Assembly: GCA_010672965.1 (NCBI GenBank)
Contig: JAAHFN010000029.1
Span: 51,082 to 115,081 of the forward strand
Length of the DNA: 64,000 bases
Source: Oscillatoria sp. SIO1A7
Lineage (GTDB): Bacteria > Cyanobacteriota > Cyanobacteriia > Cyanobacteriales > Laspinemataceae
Direction: 5' to 3'
Shown here: positions 45,207-55,014 of the stretch, in pieces
Position numbering within the stretch: position 1 is the first letter of the stretch
Layout of the letters: every line of letters starts with the position of its first letter
Position numbers and translations under genes: made by a program
Notes under the pieces: generated by a model
Told to the model about the DNA's origin: nothing
What the model saw: the letters and a program-made list of their open reading frames with translations, nothing else
Database searches by the model: none

Positions 45207-46301
45207 TTATTCTACCCAATCCACATCGATATCAAAATTAACATTATAACATCCATCGGGGCAGCTACTTCTGATGTTGTGACTGCCCGCTCCCCAATTT
45301 CTACTAGCAGCAAAATTTTTTCTAATCTGTCCTAGCGGATCGTCTTCGTCCATAAGACCAGCATCTATATCTACGCCATTTACATAGATATTGAGAATTT
45401 CATCTTTCGCTAAAATTAGTTCAAATCGTCGATTGACCTTATAGCTACTACCCGTGTTAATACTAGAATGTCGCCAATTTTTGGTCTGACCGTTAACTCG
45501 GAAAGTAAACTTAGCTTCTGCCTTGCCAATCGGATCGGCATCGTTATGGATATCGACTGATTTGAAATTAACCGTGACTTTAGCTTTCGTGGGTTCTGCT
45601 TTGCCGTGAATTACATGCAGGCTGTAGATTTCTCGATTGTCGCTTTTAAGAACAATGCGATCGATGACTTGCAGCAGGCTACCTGGAATGCCGTTTTGTC
45701 CTAAATTCAGAGCAACCTTAAATCGACCGCCTGCCAATTGGCGATTGATAACTTTAGCAGAATCGGGGTTGGATATATTAGCTTGTTTAGCGGCTCGCTC
45801 GTTCAAATTCGCTATAATCTGAAAGCGGTTTGGATCTAGGTAATAGCCATAAAACTCAATCGAAGAACTCTGGGGTTGCTTTCCTTTTAATTTGATTTCT
45901 CCCGGCACCGCATTACAGATAACGGGTTCTGGCTCTGGTATGCTACGGGTAGCTGCGCCAATCTTACGGGCTAACTCATTTCTTTTTTTGATAAGTTTTT
46001 TCCTGACTTCATGGCCGACATAATCGTTAGTGAAATTAACATTGCAGCGCATCTCAGCTCCCGCTGAGTTAATGGTATTTTGTGCAAAATTTTCCAGCTC
46101 ATAACTTATAGTTTCTTTAGTAGAGGCTTCCAGGTCTTTAACCACCTGACGCCAATTAGCCGACTCATTTTCCAGACTATTAATGGCGCTGTCGAACTGA
46201 GCCAAGGTATTGTCTATTTCCAGACAAGAGGAAGTACATAAAATTAGTATAGAAGCAAGACTAATTTGGGATATTGGTCTAAATAGTTTGGCAATTTTCA
46301 T
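45207..46301 (-). CDS. Putative lipoprotein, function unknown
   Basis: About 364 residues. Signal peptide with core ISLASILILCTSSC; the final Cys is a likely lipid site. A helical stretch follows (FDSAINSLENESANWRQVVK, SYELENFAQNTINSAG), then a mixed region with RKKLIKKRNELARKIG. The long C-terminal half is beta-rich, with repeated motifs such as KVTVNFKSVDIHNDADPIGK and ELILAKDEILNIYVNGVDID that resemble calcium- or ligand-binding beta sandwiches. I do not recognise the family. I chose the ATG at 46299-46301, because it gives a normal signal peptide; an upstream in-frame start at 46358 would precede it with 19 charged residues. Same strand as neighbours. Confidence 0.7.
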   Translation of the reverse strand: MKIAKLFRPISQISLASILILCTSSCLEIDNTLAQFDSAINSLENESANWRQVVKDLEASTKETISYELENFAQNTINSAGAEMRCNVNFTNDYVGHEVRKKLIKKRNELARKIGAATRSIPEPEPVICNAVPGEIKLKGKQPQSSSIEFYGYYLDPNRFQIIANLNERAAKQANISNPDSAKVINRQLAGGRFKVALNLGQNGIPGSLLQVIDRIVLKSDNREIYSLHVIHGKAEPTKAKVTVNFKSVDIHNDADPIGKAEAKFTFRVNGQTKNWRHSSINTGSSYKVNRRFELILAKDEILNIYVNGVDIDAGLMDEDDPLGQIRKNFAASRNWGAGSHNIRSSCPDGCYNVNFDIDVDWVE

Positions 46302-46375
46302 GGTTTTTAACCTGAGAATATGTTGGTGGCGATCGCTCCTACCCCTTAAGGCTGCCATCGGGGCGATCGGCCTAT

Positions 46376-46477
46376 TATAGCGCTACGCGCAAGTTAAAAG
46401 TTAAAAGTCAAAAGTAGTCAGAGACCTAAGTTTGAGCATTTATAAATGTCAAACGCTTATTTGCGTAGTGCTATACC
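46376..46477. mobile_element. Small TIR element, family TATAGCRCTACGC (copy 2)
   Basis: A 102-base element with ends TATAGCGCTACGC and GCGTAGTGCTATA. It contains the AAAAGTC repeat and CATTTATAAATG in reverse order relative to copy 1 at 13883, so it is the same element inverted. Confidence 0.65.
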
Positions 46478-46518
46478 TGCAATCTAGTGATTGTAAGTTA
46501 AACGAATGAGCGATTAAC

Positions 46519-46583
46519 GTAGGGGCGACAGGATGCTGTCGCCCCTACGTTTTCGTTCGTTCCACTTATTTGAGAAACGCTAT
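46519..46583. mobile_element. Partial TATAGCGTTTCTCAAAT element
   Basis: Right end ACTTATTTGAGAAACGCTATA is intact and the left end is missing. The core CGTAGGGGCGACAG-GATG-CTGTCGCCCCTACG is a perfect 14-bp hairpin. Confidence 0.65.
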
Positions 46584-46636
46584 AGCTTTAGAACTGACAA
46601 TTTGCGTAAGTCCTGATTGAGTCAGGAACATCAATA

Positions 46637-47950
46637 TTATGCGCCAAACCCATCACCACCATCGGCTGTCTCTTGGTCGAAATAGCCATCGATTTCGGTA
46701 TTATTACCAAGGGTCTCGCTAGCGTAATTATCATTATTATTGCCGTAAGCTTCAGCTACAGTATCATGGTGGCCATCATTATCGGTGTCGTAACTCTTAT
46801 AAGCGTAATCAAAGGTTCCATCTTTGTCATAATCAAACGCTTCAACTACAGTCTCATAATACCCATCTCCGTCGGTATCGTAACGGTTGTAAACAGTATC
46901 AATTTTTCCATCGTTATTGGTATCTTCAGCAATATGATAAGGAACTGTTTCATCTTGTCCATCGCCATCGACATCATAGCGATCGTACACATAATCAGTT
47001 TTGCCGTCATTATTGGTGTCTTGGGAAATGGTATATGACGTTTTAGATACTGTAGGCATGGCTTCTAACCCCAGTTCGTTTTTTAGCGAATCAAAATTAC
47101 CGTATGTTGATTCATCATCTACAGTTAAGTCGTCATCTCCCTCCGAGCCAATTATAGCATCAGACCCGGTAATGTATTCACCATAACCTTCAGACCGAAC
47201 AACTTCCTTTCCTATACTTAATACTTCATTTTCGGTAATTTTACCATCAGAAACGCTATCCTCAATAGTTGTTTGTATTTTTATGTCTTCCAAATAACCG
47301 CCACCAGCCTGCGTTTCATCATTAGTGTTAGGGGGGTTAGGAGCAATTTCTCCCTGCTTGCCATCTGGGTCTGCTAAGAGATCTAGCGTTCCAGTATCTT
47401 GATTGGGATTCTCATCAGTATTTGTTGGAGCATCAGGATTTGTTGGAGCATCAGGATTTGTTAAAGCATCAGGATTTGTTGGAGCATCAGGATTTGTTGG
47501 AGCATCAAGATTTGTTAAAGCATCAGGATTTATTGCGAGGCGAGCGGGATTTGTACCGTCACCATCGAGTAAAGAGCTGACTGCTTCCGCAACATTGCTA
47601 GCTACCTCTTTAGCTTTGTCAATCCCGTCTTCTACCGCTTCTTTAGCCTTGTCAATTCCGTCTTCCACCCAATCTTTAGCATCACTTAAAGCTGAATTTA
47701 TTCCAGCCTCCTCAGTTATATTGGCTAGTTTTTGTTGAGTTTCAGATACACCTTCTCGAACTTCACCGGCTATATCTGTATAAGCTTTATCTAAGTTTTC
47801 TGCAAGGTCTTTCAAATCGCCATTAACTAAAGCTTCCCCGGCTTCCAAGGCATTAGGAGCTGCTCCCGACTTAGATACCGATTTAAGGCCATCGACGGCA
47901 CCTTCAAAGAGATCTTGTGCTTCGTCTGCAAGTTTATTAATAGGATTCAC
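46637..47950 (-). CDS. Repeat protein with amphipathic N-terminus and calcium-binding-type repeats
   Basis: 437 residues, no signal peptide seen. The N-terminal 150 residues are amphipathic helix repeats (AKEAVEDGIDKAKEV) like late-embryogenesis or apolipoprotein-like segments. A NPDAPTNPDALT linker follows (about 145-185; six or so copies of a 4-residue unit). The C-terminal 170 residues have four to five tandem units of about 27 residues with the DxNxDGxxD pattern (DTNNDGKTDYVYDRYDVDGD, DTDGDGYYETVVEAFDYDKD), which resembles EF-hand-like or thrombospondin-3-like calcium loops. The strong acidity fits calcium binding. Export route unknown. Function unknown; located between a lipoprotein and an FHA protein. 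Confidence 0.75.
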   Translation of the reverse strand: MNPINKLADEAQDLFEGAVDGLKSVSKSGAAPNALEAGEALVNGDLKDLAENLDKAYTDIAGEVREGVSETQQKLANITEEAGINSALSDAKDWVEDGIDKAKEAVEDGIDKAKEVASNVAEAVSSLLDGDGTNPARLAINPDALTNLDAPTNPDAPTNPDALTNPDAPTNPDAPTNTDENPNQDTGTLDLLADPDGKQGEIAPNPPNTNDETQAGGGYLEDIKIQTTIEDSVSDGKITENEVLSIGKEVVRSEGYGEYITGSDAIIGSEGDDDLTVDDESTYGNFDSLKNELGLEAMPTVSKTSYTISQDTNNDGKTDYVYDRYDVDGDGQDETVPYHIAEDTNNDGKIDTVYNRYDTDGDGYYETVVEAFDYDKDGTFDYAYKSYDTDNDGHHDTVAEAYGNNNDNYASETLGNNTEIDGYFDQETADGGDGFGA

Positions 47951-48261
47951 GTTCTAACCTCCCTATTGTCGTTAACTTTTCTACAGTTTATGCTTTAGCC
48001 TGTTTTGACAAAGAATAATATCTCTAAAATATAGCGTTTTTCAAATTGATGTGAGGTGCCTGGGGGATGCAATATCCCATTACGGGGGTTACTGTTCTAC
48101 GGCCGAGATAGCCTCTCTTGTTGCTGTCACCCCTACGTTTTTTTTCGGTACATTTATTTGAAAAATGCTATAGCTTTCCTTAAAAAATGAGACATAAATA
48201 TCGCCCCCGTTACTGGCAAAATACATTGGCATACGGGCTTGTATTGGCAAAATATTAGTAG
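47951..48261. other. Spacer with one TIR element
   Basis: Contains the complete element 48030-48172. Positions 48173-48261 are short untranslated sequence. No gene seen. Confidence 0.65.
48030..48172. mobile_element. Small TIR element, family TATAGCGTTTCTCAAAT (copy 3)
   Basis: A 143-base copy with ends TATAGCGTTTTTCAAATTGATG and CATTTATTTGAAAAATGCTATA, complementary at about 19 of 22 positions. Confidence 0.8.
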
Positions 48262-50397
48262 CTACAATCGCTTGCCAAATTCCCGCAATTTGTTTTTTTG
48301 TTCTTGTAGCTCTTTTTGTTGCCGATCGCAGTCTATCAGACCCTTTTTGGATTCTTTCATATAGTTACCAATTTCTTCGCTAGCTGCTTCGATAGCTGTT
48401 TTGAAGCGGCGCTCCTCGGCTTCAATCTCCAAATTAATCTGGTGGGCTAATTTTTCGGTAATGCTTTTCGCCAAAGACTGGTAATGATTGCATAAGCCCT
48501 TGCGCAAGTTGTCAGCGATATTGTCGGTTTTCGAGGACTTGCTTTGTTGCTGGGCGGCCTGCCTTCCCAAAACCCCCATGCCAGCACTCATCAGCATAAC
48601 AGGATTCCCCATTGCAACCCCCACCAGTCCCATCACTGCCGACCCAAGCAATACCAATTTACTTCCTTCAGGACTGCTTTGATAAGAGACCTCGCTATCA
48701 AACTCGACAAAGGAATATTGCAGGCATTTATAAACGTCAAACTCGCTGTTGACCTGGAAGGAAGAACTCGGTAACTCTAGACAAGGAACGATACTTAGAC
48801 TGTCGCGGGCGCGATCGTAAAGTCCCTGCAACCCTCCACCAGCATAAGAACCCCGTACTCTTTCCCACTCTTCCTTAGCCCATTTAGCCATATCTCCGTA
48901 ATAAAGGCGGTTGAGATAAGAGTGAATAGTCTGCTTCTCGCCCAAGACATCGGCGGTCAGGCGCAGAGAGGTCTGACCTTCCTGCTCAGTTACTACGGGT
49001 TTGAGTTCGTCGGTAAACTTTTTTATCTTGTAAACTAGGCTCTCTTTATTAAATCCATCTACCAAGGTGGCTTTGGATTTGGTCAGCTCTAGCCGAATTT
49101 CTCGCAATGACCTTTCTTTGTTCTCGGCTATCTGCTTGAAGGCTTTGCGAATTTGCCCGTCCAGCTCCTCAAGACCGATACCTTGGAGCAGCGCGCCTCG
49201 TTCTTGCAACTGTTGTTTTAAGGCCGCTTCCTTTTCGGCATAGGCGCGCTCTATTGTTGCCAGTCCGAACTTGGCTTTTCCGGCAACGCGCTGGAGGAGA
49301 ATGTCCTCTACCTTACCTGCGACTGACTGTTCTAAAAACTGGAGAAAGCGATCGAACTCTTGCTGGGCTTTAGGGTCAATATCTGCATTGGTATCCTTGC
49401 TGGGGTAAAAAGGAGCCAGGGGCAACAAAGGCCGAGCTACGACGCGATCGAGATTTTGCTCTTTTAGCCAGCCCTGCAAAGCGTCGATATTGCTTTGCGC
49501 TAGTTCCGGGTTGCGATCGCCAGCCGATAAATCGACGATCGCTATTATTTTGAATAGTCGCGCTTCCTGCCCTAGCTCGATTATCCGCTTTTGGGCATTG
49601 GATAGCGGCTGGGTCGGGTCGATAGCCAAACAGAGAACTTCGCAATCTACTAGCTGCTGGTATAGCTCCTCGTTTGAGTCGGTTTTTGGCTTGGCAGGGG
49701 ACGAACTAGGTTGCGCTTTGGGGGAGGCGATGTTGTATTCAAACTTAAAAATAAGTTCGGGACTGCGATCGGTCGGCTCTCGATAACCCAGAACGATGCG
49801 ATCGTCCGGTTGCAAAGTATGGCATCCTTCTATGCGCTGACCGTTAACATAAGTGCCGTTGGTACTGGTATCGCAGATTTGCCAGCTTCCCGAGGGATTG
49901 GCATTGGCAGCGGGGACAATTTCCGCATGATGCCCGGAGACAAAACCGTATTCGTTGGGAATCTGAATCTGACAGTCCGGGCGACGACCGACAAGCAATT
50001 TACCCCTCTTGGGCAGGGAATGGCTAATTGGCTCTTGGCTGCTAGAATTCGTAAACTGGAGTATGACCGCCTCGGGAGCGGCTAACTCAGTTCGCTGGTA
50101 CTCGACCTGGGAAATGGGAATTTCCGTTCGCTGGTGTTCCTCTGGTAGAGTGGCTGTCTGAAATTGATAGAGGGCGGGCAGGGTACAGCTTTTACTCGTC
50201 AGCTTTGCCACGGCGTAAGCTAGAGGGGGAGACTGACTGACTATTTGAAATAAAAGTTTTTGGCTTTTTAGTTTTTTAGTTAGGGAGCCAAACTTTCGAG
50301 CCTCGGTAGCGAAGCTCGGGTCTTGCTGCCCCCGATCGCCTGCAAGTTTTTGAATCTCTTGCAGGCAGTTGACCATTTGCTCGGTTTTGGGTGACAT
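48262..50397 (-). CDS. FHA-domain protein with dynamin-like architecture
   Basis: 711 residues. An N-terminal helical region is followed by an FHA domain (about 120-210) with the phosphothreonine-binding residues GR (138-139), SGHH (154-157) and NGTYVNG (180-186). A region of about 235-350 (EVLCLAIDPTQPLSNAQKRI, LFKIIAIVDLSAG) resembles the distal half of a GTPase fold, but no P-loop is visible. Long coiled coils follow (about 355-470), a hydrophobic hairpin (LVLLGSAVMGLVGVAMGNPV, about 600-625), and a C-terminal coiled coil. Overall it resembles bacterial dynamin-like membrane proteins with a lost GTP site. FHA domains read phosphothreonine, so the two kinases on either side are plausible writers. 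The start is the ATG at 50395-50397. Confidence 0.85.
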   Translation of the reverse strand: MSPKTEQMVNCLQEIQKLAGDRGQQDPSFATEARKFGSLTKKLKSQKLLFQIVSQSPPLAYAVAKLTSKSCTLPALYQFQTATLPEEHQRTEIPISQVEYQRTELAAPEAVILQFTNSSSQEPISHSLPKRGKLLVGRRPDCQIQIPNEYGFVSGHHAEIVPAANANPSGSWQICDTSTNGTYVNGQRIEGCHTLQPDDRIVLGYREPTDRSPELIFKFEYNIASPKAQPSSSPAKPKTDSNEELYQQLVDCEVLCLAIDPTQPLSNAQKRIIELGQEARLFKIIAIVDLSAGDRNPELAQSNIDALQGWLKEQNLDRVVARPLLPLAPFYPSKDTNADIDPKAQQEFDRFLQFLEQSVAGKVEDILLQRVAGKAKFGLATIERAYAEKEAALKQQLQERGALLQGIGLEELDGQIRKAFKQIAENKERSLREIRLELTKSKATLVDGFNKESLVYKIKKFTDELKPVVTEQEGQTSLRLTADVLGEKQTIHSYLNRLYYGDMAKWAKEEWERVRGSYAGGGLQGLYDRARDSLSIVPCLELPSSSFQVNSEFDVYKCLQYSFVEFDSEVSYQSSPEGSKLVLLGSAVMGLVGVAMGNPVMLMSAGMGVLGRQAAQQQSKSSKTDNIADNLRKGLCNHYQSLAKSITEKLAHQINLEIEAEERRFKTAIEAASEEIGNYMKESKKGLIDCDRQQKELQEQKNKLREFGKRL

Positions 50398-50534
50398 GGT
50401 TTTTTTGGCTAGCTATTTTTCTATTTTTCGACTAACTTTTATGAGTCTGCACGCAATAAAGACCTTTATCCACCGTTCGGGCGCTCGCTTGTCGAAGCCC
50501 TGAAAATTTGTTGCATATTCATACATAAATGGTA

Positions 50535-51821
50535 TTAGCGCGTTCGTTTTAAAGGTACAATTTTTGGTTGTAATAGGAAGGCGGCTAGCAGGCAAATTCC
50601 ACCGTTAATACTTAATGTAGTGGCGGCACCTATTAGCTCGGCTACGGCTCCTGCCATTAAACTGCCCAGGGGGAGCATTCCCAGATAGGCCAAGGCAAAC
50701 AAGCTCATTACTCGGCCTCGCTTTTCGTCGGGAACTAGAGTTTGTAAGAGAATATTGCTGGCAGCAACCTGGAGTACCAGGCAGAGCCCTATAAAATATA
50801 AGGCGACTGAGGAAGCGAATAGAGTTTCTGACATAGAGAAGCCAATCAAGCTAATGCCGGTTATAGCCGTTGCTCCTATAGCAATTTTTTCTAAACCCAT
50901 CGGAGATTTTCGCGACATTAAATAGAGGCTGCCGCTGAAAGAACCCAGTCCGGCAAAGGCCATCAGCACTCCCAGGGTGTCGGAGCCTCCGCCTAGAGTT
51001 TCTTTGGCAAAGATGGGAGCTAGATAAGTGTAGGGCATGGCCATGAAGCCGACTAAGGCTAAAAGTAAAAGAATCCAGCCAACGGGAGAAACCCTGGCGG
51101 CGTAGGCGAATCCTTGTTGTAACTGTTGCCAGGGATTGGTCTCTTGCTGGTATTTTATGCTGTTTGTTTTTTTGGCTAGTTCTTTTTTAGGTTTGATAAT
51201 AAACAGGACGGCTATTAGAGGGAGATAGCTGAGTCCGTCAATCAGAAAGCATAAGCCAGCTCCCAAACCACTAATGGCGATCGCTGCTAAGCTCGGGCCG
51301 AACAAGCGAGCGGAACTGATAGTTAAAGAATTAACGGCGATCGCTTCTCCTATATCTTCTTTACTATCGACAATTTCGGCGATAAACGCTTGCCGAGCCG
51401 GCACGTCAAAAGCATTGATACAGCCTTGGCAAAAGCTCAAAACCAGAAATGAGGCAATATCGATCCGCTCCGTCAGGGTCAGAAAAGCCAAAGCCAATGA
51501 CTGGAGAGCGCTTAAGGTCTGGGTCGCCCGCAAAACCTGCTGGCGATTCCATCTATCTATTAATACTCCAGCAAACGGCGATAAAAATAAACTGGGAATT
51601 TGGTCGGCGAATCCAGCCAAGCCTAGGGGCAAAGCCGAGCCCCCGAGCTGATAGATAGACCAAACCGCAGCAACTTTGGTCATCCAAGTGCCTACCAAGG
51701 AGATTCCCTGTCCTCCAAAAAACAGGCCGCAGTTTTTAGAGCGAAGTGCTAGCGTCGTCATGGACTTCGTACCGAGTTGCTTTTGCATGGAGGTTTTGGC
51801 AGTTTGGGCGACTGGGTGCAT
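50535..51821 (-). CDS. MFS transporter (EntS/MFS_3-like)
   Basis: A 428-residue inner-membrane protein with 12 predicted helices. Typical of the EntS-like MFS group: SLVGTWMTKVAAVWSIYQLG near the first helix, the loop 2-3 signature GVLIDRWNRQQVLRATQTLS, INAFDVPARQAFIAEIVDSK (a family-specific stretch), and DEKRGRVMSLFALAYLGMLP in the second half. Substrate unknown; relatives export siderophores or small hydrophobic compounds. Start at 51819-51821, with MTTLALRS 20 residues in as an alternative. It is the downstream neighbour of kinase copy 2; a fragment of a second copy survives at 41293-41374. Confidence 0.92.
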   Translation of the reverse strand: MHPVAQTAKTSMQKQLGTKSMTTLALRSKNCGLFFGGQGISLVGTWMTKVAAVWSIYQLGGSALPLGLAGFADQIPSLFLSPFAGVLIDRWNRQQVLRATQTLSALQSLALAFLTLTERIDIASFLVLSFCQGCINAFDVPARQAFIAEIVDSKEDIGEAIAVNSLTISSARLFGPSLAAIAISGLGAGLCFLIDGLSYLPLIAVLFIIKPKKELAKKTNSIKYQQETNPWQQLQQGFAYAARVSPVGWILLLLALVGFMAMPYTYLAPIFAKETLGGGSDTLGVLMAFAGLGSFSGSLYLMSRKSPMGLEKIAIGATAITGISLIGFSMSETLFASSVALYFIGLCLVLQVAASNILLQTLVPDEKRGRVMSLFALAYLGMLPLGSLMAGAVAELIGAATTLSINGGICLLAAFLLQPKIVPLKRTR

Positions 51822-52324
51822 TTCAATTTCGCAAGCGATACCATAGCTATGTAGCTATGTAGGTTGGGTTTCGTTCCTCAACCCAACAATACTGACGCTA
51901 TTGTTGGGTTTCGTTCCTCAACCCAACCTACTACTCATTTATGACCTAAGCATCTACTCTAAGCATCTACTCTATGGATAGGGGCGATCGCTTCGCTGCT
52001 GTTGCGCGGGGGGATTGCCCCTACAAGCGAAATATCAATGTTATGCGTAACTCCTGTTATTAATCAATACCCTCGCCATTTTCCCGGGCATTAATAAGCT
52101 GTAGGGGCGACAGCATTCCCGAGACAATGCTCTCTTCGCAAAAATCTATTGTGTTGGAATGCTTCGCCCTGGGTTGTCTCGGGGATACATAGGTGTCTGG
52201 GCGAAGCATCCCAAGATAATAACTTTACTTTATAAAAATCGGATTGTCTCGGGGATGCTGTCGCCCCTACATACCCTACATCCCCCTACCTCGGATTTTT
52301 TCAGATCGGCGAAGGTATTGTTAA
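51822..52324. other. Spacer of dispersed repeats
   Basis: Twin hairpins with TTGGGTTTCGTTCCTCAACC (51860-51930). GGGGATTGCCCCTAC and GCGTAACTCC remnants of the GGACTTACGC family lie at 52010-52052. Several GGGCGAAGCATCCC and GTAGGGGCGACAGC words of the TATAGC family lie at 52102-52272. No gene seen. Confidence 0.7.
51860..51930. repeat. Twin TTGGGTT...AACCCAA hairpins
   Basis: Two direct copies of TTGGGTTTCGTTCCTCAACC-CAA, each a small hairpin (TTGGGTT/AACCCAA). Outer arms GTAGG and CCTAC pair as well, making a branched palindrome of 70 bases. Confidence 0.8.
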
Positions 52325-54859
52325 TTAGTCCGCTGGCACAAAGTCGTAGCCCGTTTTAGAGGAGCTTTTTTCTATAGAAGGCATTTTCTTGACTTTTACC
52401 AGCGAGGCACCGGGCGCAACGTCCCCGTCGCTGGTAAACTTGATTTTTCCCGAAGCTCCGTTCGCTGAAAAAGTGCGATCGGCAAGCGCCTGCTGAATAT
52501 CCTCGCGAGTCGGATTATTGCCGCTGCGCCGTATCGCTTCAATTAACGCTTGGGCGGCATCGTAAGACATGGCCGTTACCCAGTTGACCTTAGCACCCCA
52601 AAGTTTGTCGGCTCGCTGCGAAAAGGGATCCGATGAATCGTAGCTCCAAGCAACTGCTAGCACCATGTCAACCGCTGCTCTTCGGCCTTCTTTCAAAGTT
52701 TCATATCTATATAAAGTTGCAATATCTCCTAAAACCTTTAAATCGCCAAAATCGTTGGGATTTTCATCGATAAGCCGCAAAACTTCCCAGATTTTGGGCA
52801 GAGTTTTGATGCTGGGGAAAAGTACGAGCGCCTCTGCACCTTGCTCCTTAGCTTGTCGCAGACTGCGATCGGCATTAAAGCTTTTCGAGCTTAGATCGAA
52901 TTGCTCTAAGATTTCTCCCCCTTTGCCCAGAATCTCTTTCTCAAATTCCCCGGTCATGTCGCGGATATAAGCTAATTTTGGGTTTTGAAAAATTACTGCT
53001 TTCTGGAGCCCCCAAGTTTCCAGCATATAGTCGGCCAAAGCCTGAGAGCCTTTGCGAGTATCGATCCGGTTGGTGCGAAATAGGTACTCGTTGCTGCCAT
53101 CGGTCAGGTCGTCCACGACGCTAATGGGAGTCACTAGAACCAGGTTTTTACCTTTGTAAATAGCTCCGGCTCTCTTGCTAACCTCCGTGCGGTTGTGACC
53201 CATAACCCCGAGTATTTCGCTATTATCTGCCAACTCGCTGGCTAGTTTTTCGATATTTTCTGGATCGTCTTTGTCGTTAACGATAACCAGTTTTAGCAGC
53301 TTGCGATTAATACCACCTTTCTCGTTCACTTCATCTTGAGCTTGGGCGAATCCCCGCAACATTTCTTGCGCCCGGTCGTAGCTACTCGCGGGAACGGAGA
53401 CGGCCAGGGTGTATGACTTGCCATCGCCAATCCGAGCGTTATTCAAGTAAATGCGGGTTTCGGGAGCATTGCGACTTATATCGAGGGCAGCTTCAAATTT
53501 CTCGGTGGCTTCCTCATAGTTTCCTGCCGCCATTGCCTTGACGCCCTCATCTTTTAATTTAGTAAAATTTTTGTTGGCCTGACCCTCCTCTTCAAGCAAA
53601 ATTTGTTCTCCTGAGCTGATGCTTGCATTGGAACTTCCAATCGAATTTGAGTCATTCTCGCTTTCAGCAGAGCTTCCACTCGGATTTGAGATCTCCTCGC
53701 TTCCTACCGCTTCGCCTGGGGAGTCCGAACTAGATCCAATTATCAACCGGGCTCCGCCCGCTAGTGCAATTAAAGCGACAACTCCTGCAGCCGCCAGAGC
53801 TACGGGTTTTAGCGGTAATTTAGAAGGCGCTGGGGTGGGGGAAGATGACGCCGAAGATGATGCCGGGGCGGGGGAAGATGATGCCGGAGACGGTGCTACG
53901 GTGGGGGAAAATGATGGTGCTGGAGTTGGTGCTGGAGTTGGTGCTGGAGTTGTACGGGCTGGAGAACCCGTTACCGGAGCGATCGCAGTGGGCTGATAAT
54001 TGGCGCTGGATTCTAGAGCCCCAAGAGCATCTTTTGCACTCTGGTAGCGCTCGCGCCAGTTTTGACGCACCATCCGAGTTAGGAAATCCTTGAGTCCCGG
54101 GTTCGCTTCCGGAGCCAAATGCTGCCAGTTGATTTCTTCGCTATAAGCATCCCTATACTCGGTTTCCAGTTGCAGGGCATTGATTCCCGTTAGAGCCTGG
54201 ATGCCTATCATTCCCAAAGCATAAAGGTCGCTATTGAGTCTCGGCCGACCGGCCGCCTGTTCCATTGGCCTGTATCCTTGGGTGCCGATGGAAACTGTAA
54301 AGCTAACTCCTCCCGACTCGCTAACCATTTGCCCGCGCACTTGTTTTACGGCACCAAAATCTACTAGCACCAAGGCATTATCTTGCTGGCGGCGAATGAT
54401 GTTGTCGGGTTTGATATCTCTATGGATGACGTTGTTGCCATGTACGAAGTCCAGAACTTCTAAGACTTGGCCGAGCATTTGGATGACGTTGTTTTCCGGC
54501 CAAGGCTGCCCCGCCACCAGTTCGGAACTGAGGGGATGTCCGTCAATAAACTCTTGGACTAAGTAGAATTCTTGGTCTTCTTCAAAATAGGCTAAAAGTT
54601 GGGGAATGCGATCGTACTTGCCTAGGGTTTCTAGGGCTTCTGCTTCTTTGCGGAAAAAGCCTTGCGCTATTTGCCAGCGGTCTTGTCGGGAGGCGTCGGA
54701 CAATGTGGGATCTTCTATGCCCAATGGTTTTAGCTGCTTGACCACGCATTTGGGCTGGCTCGGTTGCTTCAGATCTTGGGCTATGTAAGTCCGCCCGAAG
54801 CCTCCCGCCCCCAGGACTTGCAGGATTTGGTATCGCTGGTCTAGTAGTTGGTCTATCAT
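52325..54859 (-). CDS. Ser/Thr kinase fused to a periplasmic-type ligand-binding domain (copy 2)
   Basis: 844 residues with the same layout as the gene at 41410: kinase (about 10-275) with GAGGFG, Lys41, HRDIKPDN and DFG intact and P+1 GYRPMEQ; a Pro/Ser/Ala linker (about 295-350, here built from PTPAPTPAPS); one membrane helix (about 353-378); the TPR-like pair (FTKLKDEGVKAMAAGNYEEA); and a type I periplasmic-binding fold (about 480-830). Large blocks are nearly identical in DNA to copy 1, mainly in the kinase core and the end of the binding domain. The linker and the loop before the membrane helix have diverged. The MFS gene lies downstream. Ligand unknown. Confidence 0.92.
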   Translation of the reverse strand: MIDQLLDQRYQILQVLGAGGFGRTYIAQDLKQPSQPKCVVKQLKPLGIEDPTLSDASRQDRWQIAQGFFRKEAEALETLGKYDRIPQLLAYFEEDQEFYLVQEFIDGHPLSSELVAGQPWPENNVIQMLGQVLEVLDFVHGNNVIHRDIKPDNIIRRQQDNALVLVDFGAVKQVRGQMVSESGGVSFTVSIGTQGYRPMEQAAGRPRLNSDLYALGMIGIQALTGINALQLETEYRDAYSEEINWQHLAPEANPGLKDFLTRMVRQNWRERYQSAKDALGALESSANYQPTAIAPVTGSPARTTPAPTPAPTPAPSFSPTVAPSPASSSPAPASSSASSSPTPAPSKLPLKPVALAAAGVVALIALAGGARLIIGSSSDSPGEAVGSEEISNPSGSSAESENDSNSIGSSNASISSGEQILLEEEGQANKNFTKLKDEGVKAMAAGNYEEATEKFEAALDISRNAPETRIYLNNARIGDGKSYTLAVSVPASSYDRAQEMLRGFAQAQDEVNEKGGINRKLLKLVIVNDKDDPENIEKLASELADNSEILGVMGHNRTEVSKRAGAIYKGKNLVLVTPISVVDDLTDGSNEYLFRTNRIDTRKGSQALADYMLETWGLQKAVIFQNPKLAYIRDMTGEFEKEILGKGGEILEQFDLSSKSFNADRSLRQAKEQGAEALVLFPSIKTLPKIWEVLRLIDENPNDFGDLKVLGDIATLYRYETLKEGRRAAVDMVLAVAWSYDSSDPFSQRADKLWGAKVNWVTAMSYDAAQALIEAIRRSGNNPTREDIQQALADRTFSANGASGKIKFTSDGDVAPGASLVKVKKMPSIEKSSSKTGYDFVPAD

Positions 54860-55014
54860 TGGATTTGGGGTTTCAATTTGGAACCAATATGTCGATCTTT
54901 TACCAGTATTTTTTATATTTTTTAGTTTTTATAAATACAAATAATAGATAGGTATATTGGCGGGTATTTACCGTAACGCCGCCATCCCTGAATAGAGCGA
55001 TCGCCTGTAGCTGG

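Larger units (their letters stand above)
46302..46636. other. Spacer with two small elements
   Basis: A complete TATAGCRCTACGC element (46376-46477) and a partial TATAGCGTTTCTCAAAT element with hairpin (46519-46583). No gene seen. Confidence 0.65.
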
